Shown in pieces: positions 11,645-18,614 of a stretch of 64,000 nt of DNA (positions within the stretch are counted from its first letter, which is position 1; each line of letters begins with the position of its first letter). The stretch comes from a virus: the IMG/VR virus record IMGVR_UViG_3300037189_017154, positions 17,188-81,187 of that record. The stretch is one strand, 5' to 3'. A program made the position numbers and the translations under genes. Under the pieces are notes generated by a model. That model was given only the letters and a program-made list of their open reading frames with translations, had not been told where the DNA came from and did no database searches.

Positions 11645-11760
11645 TATACCTGGATCAGATCAGATCCGGATCAGTTGATCAAGCCGGATCGGATCTTGCC
11701 TGGCCGGTGCAGCTAGATCCGGAATGATCTCTCCGGAAGGATCTCCCGAAACACCTTACG
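11645..11760. repeat. GATC/CCGG-packed spacer
   Basis: About a dozen GATC in some 110 bases, mixed with CCGG and GGCC, and no reading frame with a start signal. It is representative of the spacers at 954-1040, 1712-1780, 5690-5800, 6090-6160 and 12720-12790. Confidence 0.75.
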
Positions 11761-11765
11761 AAATC

Positions 11766-11793
11766 TTGACAAGACACGCCTAACTGATAAACT
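11766..11793 (+). promoter_or_regulatory. Sigma-A-like promoter
   Basis: TTGACA 11766-11771, TAAACT 11788-11793, spacing 16; an ACACGCC box lies inside the spacer rather than upstream. Confidence 0.6.
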
Positions 11794-11820
11794 GGAACTA
11801 CCATTCGGGAAAGGAATGAA

Positions 11821-11988
11821 ATGAACAAGGCGAATAAGGCAAGGCGTAATGCCGAAGCGTTAGCGTTAGAGATTATCTTGCGTGAGCGTTCACGCTCTAA
11901 CGCTTCTGGCGTTCACGCCAACAAGGCAGACAAGCGAGCAAGAACTCGCAAGGCTAGACTAAACAAGGCGATAAGAGAGTGGAACTAA
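11821..11988 (+). CDS. Small very basic protein
   Basis: 55 residues, GGAAAGGA ribosome site. Arg/Lys/Ala-rich throughout (NKANKARRNAEALALE, KADKRARTRKARLNKA), typical of nucleic-acid-binding peptides. Stop overlaps the next ATG. An RNA- or DNA-condensing role is possible. Confidence 0.7.
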   Translation: MNKANKARRNAEALALEIILRERSRSNASGVHANKADKRARTRKARLNKAIREWN

Positions 11989-12107
11989 TGACTAAAAGAG
12001 AACTAACACCTGAGCAAGCTAAGGCCAAGCGTGCTGATGAGATTGCTTGCCGAGTATCTCTAAGCTTGTTTGTAATCTTTATGCTTATCCAAGTATTTAC
12101 TAGATAA
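11988..12107 (+). CDS. Single-span membrane protein, 39 residues
   Basis: ATG overlaps the previous stop (TAATG). Basic N-terminus KRELTPEQAKAKRADEIA, then a hydrophobic segment (VSLSLFVIFMLIQVF) ending near the C-terminus. Likely inserted in the inner membrane. Confidence 0.65.
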   Translation: MTKRELTPEQAKAKRADEIACRVSLSLFVIFMLIQVFTR

Positions 12108-12136
12108 AAACGGATCCAAATTTATTTCTAATTTCG

Positions 12137-12162
12137 GGAATAAATCTGTTAGAGTTTGAGTT
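12137..12162 (+). promoter_or_regulatory. ECF-type promoter GGAAT-N18-GTT
   Basis: GGAAT 12137-12141, GTT 12160-12162; GTT to ATG is 25 bases. No good sigma-A alternative. Confidence 0.7.
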
Positions 12163-12184
12163 GTTATTACTGAAAGGAATAAAA

Positions 12185-12709
12185 ATGACCAACTATGAAA
12201 AGTCTTATGACGAAGCCAAAACTAAGAAGTTCACCAAGCCTGAACTTTGGAGTGAAATCTTACCTAACCTATGGCTAGGTGGAACTGACGATAATGACCG
12301 AGTTGGTGATAAGCATTGCGAGTTTGATAGACAAGACATCTCTATCAAGCCACGACACTTTGATAGTGTCTATACCTTTTATGCTCACGCTAATCCTGTT
12401 GATTGGCTAGTGAAAGAGTTTAGATACGGCTACTTTGATAGTGCTGATACTGACTTTGATAAGTCAGCGTTTATGCGTATCGCTTACAACATCTTTACTG
12501 ATTGGAAGTCTGGCGATAAAGTGTTGGTGCGTTGCCAAGCAGGTCTAAATAGGTCTGGCTTACTTATGGCGATAGTGCTAATGCTTGACGGCTACGAAAT
12601 CCAAGAAGCGATTGACCTTATGCGTGAGAAGCGACACGAACTAGTGCTGTTCAACCCTAACTTTGTTGAGTGGTTGAGAAACCTAGACATTACCAACCCT
12701 AGTTGGTAG
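12185..12709 (+). CDS. Dual-specificity-type protein phosphatase
   Basis: 174 residues from the ATG at 12185, preceded by GAAAGGA. The CX5R signature reads VRCQAGLNRSG, with Cys nucleophile and Arg phosphate loop intact; the His that usually precedes Cys is Arg here. An upstream Asp-rich segment (FDSADTDFDKSAF) could supply the general acid. The family removes phosphate from Tyr/Ser/Thr or from nucleotides and lipids. Cytoplasmic, no signal peptide. The only clear enzyme in the ECF-type promoter group; a role in host signalling is inferred. Confidence 0.82.
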   Translation: MTNYEKSYDEAKTKKFTKPELWSEILPNLWLGGTDDNDRVGDKHCEFDRQDISIKPRHFDSVYTFYAHANPVDWLVKEFRYGYFDSADTDFDKSAFMRIAYNIFTDWKSGDKVLVRCQAGLNRSGLLMAIVLMLDGYEIQEAIDLMREKRHELVLFNPNFVEWLRNLDITNPSW

Positions 12710-12808
12710 TGTCTAGGGTTGAGGCCGAAGCTTGGAGATCACTAGATAAGATCACACCGGGCCGGCCGGGGGATCCAATTGGATCTACAAACACGCTAAT
12801 AAATAGAG

Positions 12809-12838
12809 TTGCGAATTATTTGTTTGTGTGGTTAGATT
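12809..12838 (+). promoter_or_regulatory. Sigma-A-like promoter
   Basis: TTGCGA 12809-12814, TAGATT 12833-12838, spacing 18; ACACGCTAA box upstream at 12791. Confidence 0.55.
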
Positions 12839-12870
12839 GACTTATTCCCGATTAGAAAAGGAGAAATAAA

Positions 12871-13101
12871 ATGGGAAAGAAGAAACTAGATACTTGGGCG
12901 TGGTTTGTTGCTCAGTATGAAAGTCAGGGCTACAAGTCTCTAAATCAGTTCGCAATCGCAACGGGCTTACAGAAGTCTAGCCTGAGTAGGTATTTCCACA
13001 ATCAGCGACACATTCCGTCAAACACACTTGCTACGCTCTGCCGAGAGTTGCGTGTCTCACCTTACGAGTTGCTAACTGCTATTGGTGAGAAAGTTTCATA
13101 A
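12871..13101 (+). CDS. XRE-type HTH DNA-binding protein
   Basis: 76 residues, AAAGGAGA ribosome site. HTH at about 24-60: SLNQFAIATGLQKSSLSRYF, NQRHIPSNTLATLCREL, then a short C-terminal LRVSPYELL helix. A compact Cro/CI-like repressor without an extra domain. Candidate binder of the 12-bp palindromes or ACACGCC boxes of this arm. Confidence 0.8.
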   Translation: MGKKKLDTWAWFVAQYESQGYKSLNQFAIATGLQKSSLSRYFHNQRHIPSNTLATLCRELRVSPYELLTAIGEKVS

Positions 13102-13185
13102 GCCAATCTCATAGAAAGAGATAACACCTGAGCAAGTGTTCTAAACTGCTCACTTACCGATAGACTTACAACATAAGGAGTTCTA

Positions 13186-13290
13186 ATGAAAAAGAAGCTT
13201 GCTAAAAGTTTGCTAAGTCTTAGTGGTGCTCTAATGGGTATTGCTCATAGATTATCTTGGACTGCTCATAACCTAAACACTAAAAAATAA
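13186..13290 (+). CDS. 34-residue basic, partly hydrophobic peptide
   Basis: ATG at 13186 after AAGGAG. KKKLAKSLLSLSGALMGIAH forms a cationic amphipathic helix. May be membrane-active. Translated downstream of the HTH gene. The gap before it (13102-13185) contains GAGCA/TGCTC and ACAC/GTGT pairs that may form a leader hairpin. Confidence 0.55.
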   Translation: MKKKLAKSLLSLSGALMGIAHRLSWTAHNLNTKK

Positions 13291-13303
13291 AGGAACAGAT
13301 CTA

Positions 13304-13432
13304 ATGACTGATAAAAATAAATCTAAGCTAGCTAAAAAAGAAAGCTGGTCTTGTATGCTGTGTGGAGCTACTACAACGGATCCAACACAAGCTCTAATCA
13401 CTTATTTCCACTGGCCTTGCCCTAAAAGGTAA
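13304..13432 (+). CDS. 42-residue protein with Cys residues
   Basis: ATG at 13304 after AGGAACAG. CMLCG and CP near the C-terminus with a His between them suggest a zinc site. Basic N-terminus. Last gene before the promoter at 13456. Confidence 0.55.
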   Translation: MTDKNKSKLAKKESWSCMLCGATTTDPTQALITYFHWPCPKR

Positions 13433-13455
13433 TAAAAGAAACACCGAATAAATAC

Positions 13456-13485
13456 TTGTGTATTTGTTCCCTTGTGGTATAAACT
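13456..13485 (+). promoter_or_regulatory. Sigma-A-like promoter
   Basis: TTGTGT 13456-13461, TAAACT 13480-13485, spacing 18. Confidence 0.6.
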
Positions 13486-13515
13486 GGACTTATCTCTCGG
13501 AAAGGAGATTAGGAA

Positions 13516-13719
13516 ATGAAGTTCTTTGTTCGTAGATTACTTGCTGGTGTTGTTATCGTTCCACTTACGGCAGTTGCTTATGTTCTTGTCTGTGCTTTGC
13601 TTATCGGTCTTGGTGCTGGGCAGAATGAATCGGTTGCTGGGTATTTCGGTATTGGTCTATGGTTTGGTGTAGGCTTGACCTTAGTGTTTGCTTTTGACGC
13701 TCTTAGGAAGGTGAAGTAA
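13516..13719 (+). CDS. Two-helix membrane protein, paralogue of 1140-1358
   Basis: 67 residues with hydrophobic segments at about 8-33 and 40-60. N-terminus MKFFVRRLLAGVVIVPLTAV parallels the 1140 product. Stop overlaps the next ATG. Together with 13719 it forms a membrane-protein pair. Confidence 0.8.
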   Translation: MKFFVRRLLAGVVIVPLTAVAYVLVCALLIGLGAGQNESVAGYFGIGLWFGVGLTLVFAFDALRKVK

Positions 13720-13904
13720 TGAAGTTCTTGTTGATGTTCTTGGCTGTCTGGTCTATTGTTGCTGGTATTTATTATGGTGAAGTAGAAGGACACTTTGTAT
13801 CCTTGATGATTGGTCTATCTCTTGGTGCTTTACTGATGTTTGGTGCTTTGGTTCTTGCGATTAGTGAGTTGCCACGATTCATTAGGCGTAGGAATAGACG
13901 CTAA
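13719..13904 (+). CDS. Two-helix membrane protein
   Basis: 61 residues, coupled by TAATG to the previous gene. Two hydrophobic helices (FLLMFLAVWSIVAGIYYG and LMIGLSLGALLMFGALVLAI) and a basic end (FIRRRNRR) that should stay in the cytoplasm. Holin-like size and topology but no proof. Confidence 0.78.
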   Translation: MKFLLMFLAVWSIVAGIYYGEVEGHFVSLMIGLSLGALLMFGALVLAISELPRFIRRRNRR

Positions 13905-13917
13905 CCTGTTTTACTAA

Positions 13918-13947
13918 ACACCCCTAGGAAACTAGGGGTGTTTTTTA
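13918..13947 (+). terminator. Intrinsic terminator
   Basis: ACACCCCTAG/CTAGGGGTGT stem, TTTTTT tail. Confidence 0.85.
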
Positions 13948-13965
13948 TAGTGGTATCCTTGACTT

Positions 13966-14118
13966 ATGATCGAAATAATTATTTATATTCTTTTAGCTAT
14001 AACTGGGCTGTTTATTTTTTACATAGCTGCCCTGCTACCTATAGCTAAGCTCATCTACACATACGGAGAGTCTAAAGACGATTGGTATTCGCATTATGAG
14101 GAAGAAGCATTAGATTGA
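13966..14118 (+). CDS. Small membrane protein
   Basis: 50 residues with a long hydrophobic N-terminal segment (IIIYILLAITGLFIFYIAAL) and an acidic tail. No ribosome site precedes the ATG at 13966, so the start is less certain. It is coupled to the next gene by TGATG. First of three consecutive membrane proteins next to a peptidoglycan-binding protein, which fits a lysis cluster. Confidence 0.6.
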   Translation: MIEIIIYILLAITGLFIFYIAALLPIAKLIYTYGESKDDWYSHYEEEALD

Positions 14119-14279
14119 TGGAGATTGCTGGTTTAGTATTGATCCTTGTATTCCTGGCCGGATTGACTGCCGGGATCTCATATTTGATCTTGTTCGTGTA
14201 TGCTAATCGAGTGATCCGGAATAATGATCCGGATCCACAAACTCTACTCGGAGTAGTATCTCCGAAGAAAGAAGACTAA
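14118..14279 (+). CDS. Single-span membrane protein
   Basis: 53 residues, ATG overlaps the previous TGA and its own TAA overlaps the next ATG. One hydrophobic segment (AGLVLILVFLAGLTAGISYL) and a polar tail. GATC-rich DNA. Confidence 0.65.
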   Translation: MEIAGLVLILVFLAGLTAGISYLILFVYANRVIRNNDPDPQTLLGVVSPKKED

Positions 14280-14440
14280 TGTCTAGTTGGCTTATTCGTT
14301 TGCGTGATCTAGTTTGGCCGGCGATCATCTCTGTGATCCTGGTATCTGCTTCTGTGATCGTTGCGTTCTTTGCTCCACCTATCGCCGTAGTTCTAGGACT
14401 CGGTGGTATCTCATTCGCTCTATTAGCTCAGCGTGCTTAG
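14279..14440 (+). CDS. Membrane protein, holin candidate
   Basis: 53 residues. Short basic N-terminus (SSWLIRLRDLVW), then two hydrophobic stretches split by PP (PAIISVILVSASVIVAFFA and IAVVLGLGGISFALLA). This size and hairpin topology fit a small holin. Coupled to the preceding gene; 21 bases before the peptidoglycan-binding gene. Confidence 0.6.
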   Translation: MSSWLIRLRDLVWPAIISVILVSASVIVAFFAPPIAVVLGLGGISFALLAQRA

Positions 14441-14461
14441 CTGAGAGATTGGTAATAAATT

Positions 14462-15028
14462 ATGTCAAGTAAGAAATCAAATGGATCTGATGATCTAGAT
14501 CCGATCGTAGATCAAGATCAGGATCTAGAAGTTGATCAGATTGTAGATCCGGAGCCGATCGTTGATCAGGATCCGATCGTAGATCCGGTTGTTGATCAGG
14601 ATCCGGTTGTTGATCAGGTTGTAGATCCGATCGTAGATCCGGAGCCGATCGTTGTAGCCCCGATCATTGAGATCACTGATGGTGGAATGATCCCGATCCC
14701 TTCTCGCCCGATCGTTCCTCAGGAAGTAACTCCGGCTGGCCCGGCTGTTGTTGGGTTTGGAGTCTTTGATGAAGTGTTCCTGGACAAGTGTATCTACAAG
14801 AATGTATACAATCGTAAGTCGCTAACGATCCACCACTTACAACGGAGATTGTATGAGCTAGGGTACATCGTAGCTCTAAAGGACAAGGATGGGTATTACG
14901 GGGATCTAACTAGATCAGCTGTAGCTCAGTTCCAGGCAGATCGTAATCTAGCTGGGGATGGCCTTATGACTGCTGAAGCCTTTGAGCTCATCTTTGCTAA
15001 CGATCCGAATGTGAAAGTCGTTCTATAG
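14462..15028 (+). CDS. Peptidoglycan-binding protein with DPIVDQ repeats
   Basis: 188 residues. Residues 10-70 are a low-complexity repeat of Asp-Pro-Ile/Val-Val-Asp-Gln units. Residues about 115-183 form a PG_binding_1 domain (LTIHHLQRRLYELGY, DGYYGDLTRSAVAQFQADRN, AGDGLMTAEAF). No catalytic domain is present. Likely wall-associated through this domain, with the repeat acting as spacer. The repeat DNA contains about 26 GATC in 250 bases. Next to the holin-like genes, so a lysis accessory role is possible. Confidence 0.82.
   Translation: MSSKKSNGSDDLDPIVDQDQDLEVDQIVDPEPIVDQDPIVDPVVDQDPVVDQVVDPIVDPEPIVVAPIIEITDGGMIPIPSRPIVPQEVTPAGPAVVGFGVFDEVFLDKCIYKNVYNRKSLTIHHLQRRLYELGYIVALKDKDGYYGDLTRSAVAQFQADRNLAGDGLMTAEAFELIFANDPNVKVVL
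14480..14715 (+). repeat. GATC-packed coding repeat
   Basis: About 26 GATC sites by hand count, mostly as GATCCGATCGT, GTTGATCAGGATCC and close variants, in frame to give DPIVDQ. Confidence 0.85.
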
Positions 15029-15044
15029 ATCGTTGTTCGCTGTT

Positions 15045-15085
15045 GAGAGATGCCAATCTGTTATACGGGTTGGCATTTCTCGTTA
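15045..15085 (+). terminator. Hairpin terminator
   Basis: GAG-ATGCCAA/TTGGCAT-CTC stem after the peptidoglycan-binding gene; T-rich tail is weak. Confidence 0.6.
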
Positions 15086-15127
15086 TTATCCTGTAATGTT
15101 GGGAAAAGACAAGACAAAGGAGAAATT

Positions 15128-15706
15128 ATGTCTAATTATGTAAAGCAGAACCACGAACTACCTAGTGAAGTGCTAGATAGTGCCAAATCTATTCCATCTC
15201 GGGATAAGCAGACTAGAAACGCTTATGTAAAGGCTCTAAGAGAGCAAGGGTGGACATTTGAGAGCATTAGCGTAGCATTTGGTATGACTAGGGAGAGAGT
15301 TCGTCAAATTGCCATTATGGAGAGCAATACGGACATTGTGAAGGACTATCCACTACCTTTACCACCATTGGCTCCCGAAGTAGTGAAAGTGAAGCGTGAG
15401 CTCATCTTGCCTAGCGACAAGGTGCTTAGTCGCTTACTAGAACTACAACCACTAGCACAACAGGTGCGTTCCAATAGCAAGAAGTATCGTAGTGAAGCAG
15501 AAGAATACTCACACTTACTAAATCACGCTATCGAAGTAGAAGGTGTATCAACTTATCGGTTAGCCAAACTACTAGGTATCACTCACGGGGCTATTCGTTT
15601 CCGTCTTGCTAGATACGGCTATAAGCCTGAAACGGCAGGTAAGAGTTCTGTTTACTCTGCTATTCTGGATAAGAATAGAGTGGGTATCACTACCACCATT
15701 GAGTAA
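15128..15706 (+). CDS. Two-HTH DNA-binding protein upstream of the terminase
   Basis: 192 residues from the ATG at 15128 (AAAGGAG upstream). HTH1 at about 41-63 (GWTFESISVAFGMTRERVRQ) looks like sigma-70 region 4. A Pro-rich linker (75-90) follows, then a helical middle and HTH2 at about 139-163 (VSTYRLAKLLGITHGAIRFR). The same order of parts occurs in the 19276 product. Its position 12 bases before the large terminase gene makes it the best small-terminase candidate, though a transcription regulator remains possible. The gene contains no GATC. Confidence 0.75.
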   Translation: MSNYVKQNHELPSEVLDSAKSIPSRDKQTRNAYVKALREQGWTFESISVAFGMTRERVRQIAIMESNTDIVKDYPLPLPPLAPEVVKVKRELILPSDKVLSRLLELQPLAQQVRSNSKKYRSEAEEYSHLLNHAIEVEGVSTYRLAKLLGITHGAIRFRLARYGYKPETAGKSSVYSAILDKNRVGITTTIE

Positions 15707-15718
15707 TTAGGAGTGTAA

Positions 15719-17128
15719 GTGGCTAAATCACTTATGGAACAGATCGCTTTACTACCACCTGAAGAACAAGCAAGAGTATTAGCTGGAATGGATCCGGAGA
15801 CTCTTATGTGGGACTGGTCTGCTTGGGGTAGACCTGAGCAACAAGCTCCCGTAGGTGATTGGAACATCTGGGCTTACATCGCTGGTCGTGGTGCTGGTAA
15901 GACTAGGACTGCTGCTGAGTGGGTTCGTGAAGAAGCGAAATACACTACAACAGGACAACGACGCTTTGCTTTGGTAGCAAGAACAGCAGCCGATGTACGA
16001 GATGTGATCGTAGAAGGTGAGTCAGGAATTATGAATGTGACTCCCCCTAGTGAAAGGCCACTATACGAACCATCTAAGCGTAGGTTGACCTGGCCTAACG
16101 GAAATGTCGCTACTTGCTTTACAGCAGACGAACCAGACTCTCTCCGTGGACCTCAGTTCACTCACGCCTGGGGAGATGAGATTGCTGCCTGGCGACAGAC
16201 ACCAGACGCAGCTGGTATGACTGCTTTTGATAACTTGCGTGTTGGAACTCGTCTTGGTGCTACTCCTAAGATTATGGTCACTACCACACCGAAGCGTGTT
16301 CCACTTTTGTATAAGTTGATCGAAGAAGCGAAGACAGGTCGAGTAGTGATCACTCGTGGATCTACTATGGATAACTCGGGGAACCTATCTGTTGCTTATC
16401 TAGACGCTATTACTGGTGTTTATGCTGGAACTCGCCTAGCTCAGCAAGAAATCTATGGTGAGATGCTAGACAGCGTAGAAGGTGCTTTGTGGACAGAAGA
16501 ACTGATTGAGCAACATAGACAAGGTGCTATGCCATTAGGGACTCCACTAAGAGTGATCGGTGTTGACCCTAGCGTTGCTGAGAACCCTAGAGATGAATGT
16601 GGGATCGTTGTATGTGCTTCTACCTCTGAGCGTGATCTGTATAAGCGACACGCTTGGGTATTAGAAGACGCTAGCGTTCACGGATCTCCGGATGTTTGGG
16701 CTAACAAGGTTGTTGAGATGGCTCGTAAGTGGGGATGTCCTGTAGTAGCTGAAGTAAACCAAGGTGGAGCATTGGTAAAGAATGCGATCCACACTATCGA
16801 TCCAAACATTACTGTATTAGAAGTTCATTCTAAGTATGGTAAAGCTCTTAGAGCTGAACCTGTTACATTGGCTTATGAGCAGGGTAGAGTTCACCATTTA
16901 GGTTATCTCGGATCCTTAGAGAGCCAGATGTATTCCTGGATCCCTGGAGAAGGTAAATCTCCCGATCGTGTTGACGCATTAGTTCACGCTCTCACTGCTC
17001 TAATGATCAAGCCTCCGTCTGGCTTTACTGGGGGAAAGATTACAGCTCGATCCGTGGCCGGAAGAAAGATCCCTAATGTTCGTGGTAATGACGCAACTGG
17101 ATCTAGGGGAATCTTTAGAGTTAGATAA
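15719..17128 (+). CDS. terL: Terminase large subunit
   Basis: 469 residues from a GTG at 15719 with AGGAG upstream. The ATPase has Walker A GRGAGKT (56-62) and Walker B with Asp153-Glu154 (HAWGDEIAAW). The nuclease part has VIGVDPS with Asp283, VVAEVNQGG around 345, and SPDRVDAL near 433, fitting the RNase H-like metal site. It translocates DNA into the prohead and cuts it. It follows the two-HTH gene, as large terminases follow small terminases. No start or frame problem seen. Confidence 0.95.
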   Translation: MAKSLMEQIALLPPEEQARVLAGMDPETLMWDWSAWGRPEQQAPVGDWNIWAYIAGRGAGKTRTAAEWVREEAKYTTTGQRRFALVARTAADVRDVIVEGESGIMNVTPPSERPLYEPSKRRLTWPNGNVATCFTADEPDSLRGPQFTHAWGDEIAAWRQTPDAAGMTAFDNLRVGTRLGATPKIMVTTTPKRVPLLYKLIEEAKTGRVVITRGSTMDNSGNLSVAYLDAITGVYAGTRLAQQEIYGEMLDSVEGALWTEELIEQHRQGAMPLGTPLRVIGVDPSVAENPRDECGIVVCASTSERDLYKRHAWVLEDASVHGSPDVWANKVVEMARKWGCPVVAEVNQGGALVKNAIHTIDPNITVLEVHSKYGKALRAEPVTLAYEQGRVHHLGYLGSLESQMYSWIPGEGKSPDRVDALVHALTALMIKPPSGFTGGKITARSVAGRKIPNVRGNDATGSRGIFRVR

Positions 17129-17135
17129 TTATTTG

Positions 17136-17161
17136 GGAATAAATCCCTTGCTTTGTCGGTT
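17136..17161 (+). promoter_or_regulatory. ECF-type promoter GGAAT-N18-GTT
   Basis: GGAAT 17136-17140, GTT 17159-17161, eight bases after the terminase stop. TTGCTT (17149) with TGTAAT (17175) may be an overlapping sigma-A start. Confidence 0.6.
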
Positions 17162-17204
17162 GTATGTAGTAGAGTGTAATCAACTACTACGAAAGGCTCT
17201 AACT

Positions 17205-17330
17205 ATGGACGCTTCTAACCTTTACTATGGCGACGAAACCCTAGACGATTGTACCCGTGAAGAATACGACGCTTGGGTAAATCGTCCTGAAGTTTGGGAC
17301 GACAACTGGGACAAGAAGGAAACTGACTAA
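17205..17330 (+). CDS. Small acidic protein
   Basis: 41 residues from the ATG at 17205, after GAAAGG; the longer frame from 17076 starts inside the terminase gene. Asp/Trp-rich (DDCTREEYDAWVNRPEVWDD). Stop overlaps the next start. Confidence 0.7.
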   Translation: MDASNLYYGDETLDDCTREEYDAWVNRPEVWDDNWDKKETD

Positions 17331-17554
17331 TGGCAACTACTAACCCTTACACCAACTACTCGGCCGAAGCTTTGGGCTATGCTCTGGAAGCAGCAAATCG
17401 CAAGGTATCACTTGGCGACACTAGCGAAGACTTGCTCACTATGATTGAGCAGATGGGCGAAGCTTTAGAACAGAAGCAGGGGACGGATAGGTGCCAACAC
17501 GGCGTCTATCTTTATGGTGATGTGTCCCCGTCTTGTTGGGAATGTGAAGCCTAG
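17330..17554 (+). CDS. Small protein with C-terminal Cys pairs
   Basis: 74 residues, coupled by TAATG. Helical N-terminus, then RCQHGVYLYGDVSPSCWECE, a likely zinc-binding end. The CxHGxY...CWxC pattern occurs in many small phage proteins of unknown role. Confidence 0.75.
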   Translation: MATTNPYTNYSAEALGYALEAANRKVSLGDTSEDLLTMIEQMGEALEQKQGTDRCQHGVYLYGDVSPSCWECEA

Positions 17555-17563
17555 TAATCTCTT

Positions 17564-17604
17564 AATAAATAATCCCTTATCAAGCTGGTAAGGGATTATT
17601 TATT
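17564..17604 (+). terminator. Long hairpin terminator
   Basis: AATAAATAATCCCTTA/TAAGGGATTATTTATT, 16-bp perfect stem. A nearly identical hairpin follows the next gene at 18100. Confidence 0.8.
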
Positions 17605-17671
17605 ATGCTGATCGGTTGCTTCTATGATCATTACCAGGCTAAAAATAGATCCAAAATAAATAAAAAATCTG

Positions 17672-17697
17672 GGAATAAATACCTTGCCTGATTGGTT
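17672..17697 (+). promoter_or_regulatory. ECF-type promoter GGAAT-N18-GTT
   Basis: GGAAT 17672-17676, GTT 17695-17697; TTGCCT with TAAGAT overlaps as a possible sigma-A promoter. Confidence 0.65.
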
Positions 17698-17739
17698 ATT
17701 TATAGTAAGATGAAATCACCACTCCGGAAAGGAACCCTA

Positions 17740-18087
17740 ATGAACCTAGAACACGCACAACTTTTTGAGTTTATTTGTGATGACGCTAGTTATGGTGGCA
17801 TTGGCTACTGGGCTAGTTTGGCTGATAATAACCCTGAGAAGCAGACCTACTCTGTGGAAGTAAGACCTGAATACAGAGATGATGAAATCAAGGACAAGGT
17901 GCTAACTTACCAAGACCTTTATGACGCTTGCGAGAAGTTAGCCACTGGTAAGGTGTCTGTAAATAGCAACACCAAGAAAGTCTGCCAACAGATTATTCTT
18001 GACCCTACTGATGATGTAGATTATGACGCAGAAGACGCAGACTGTATTGTCCAAGTTGCTATGTTCGGTGAAATCCTATTTGGCTAA
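17740..18087 (+). CDS. Acidic protein of unknown function
   Basis: 115 residues from the ATG at 17740, preceded by GGAAAGGA; the frame start at 17692 lies in the promoter. Mixed alpha/beta with GGIGYWASL, RPEYRDDEIKDKVLTYQDLY and DADCIVQVAMFGEILFG. The pattern resembles small phage proteins near DNA-metabolism genes, but I cannot name the family. Contains no GATC, in contrast to the array that begins 60 bases later. Confidence 0.78.
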   Translation: MNLEHAQLFEFICDDASYGGIGYWASLADNNPEKQTYSVEVRPEYRDDEIKDKVLTYQDLYDACEKLATGKVSVNSNTKKVCQQIILDPTDDVDYDAEDADCIVQVAMFGEILFG

Positions 18088-18099
18088 TCACTAATCTCT

Positions 18100-18142
18100 A
18101 ATAAGTAATCCCTTGCTGAGCTAGCAGGGGATTATTTATTTA
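18100..18142 (+). terminator. Long hairpin terminator
   Basis: AATAAGTAATCCCTTGCT/AGCAGGGGATTATTTATT. Sister of 17564-17604. Confidence 0.8.
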
Positions 18143-18149
18143 TACGGAT

Positions 18150-18609
18150 GATCATTGCTACTGATCATTGATCATTGATCATACGGATCCGATCATTTGA
18201 TCTGATCATTTGATCTGATCATTGATCATAGGCAGATCCGATCATATACGGTGATCCTGATCCATAGATCATTGCTGCTTAGATCCATTTGTGATCATTG
18301 ATCTTGATCTGATCTTATACGGTGATCTGATCTGATCTGATCATAAGTTTTGATCTAGATCTGATCTGCCGATCTATTACGGCTATACGGTTGATCATTT
18401 GTCCCTGATCGTTGCTTTGATCATTGATCTTGATCTGATCATTATTAGATCAGCTGATCTAATTATTTTTTATTCGTTAGATCATTTGATCATTGCTTTT
18501 TTATTTTTATTTGATCGTGATCAATAAGACGGAGCCTCTATCTAATGATCATTGCCTATCACTAATGATCAATACCCCCCTGTCCTTTATCAAGTGGAAT
18601 ACGGTGATC
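18150..18609. repeat. GATC array
   Basis: About 44 GATC by hand count in 460 bases (chance expectation about 2). Units are mostly TGATCATTGATC, TGATCTGATC and TATACGGTGATC; the TACGG motif recurs about seven times. No reading frame with a start signal. It begins just after a terminator. Confidence 0.92.
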
Positions 18610-18614
18610 ATTTA

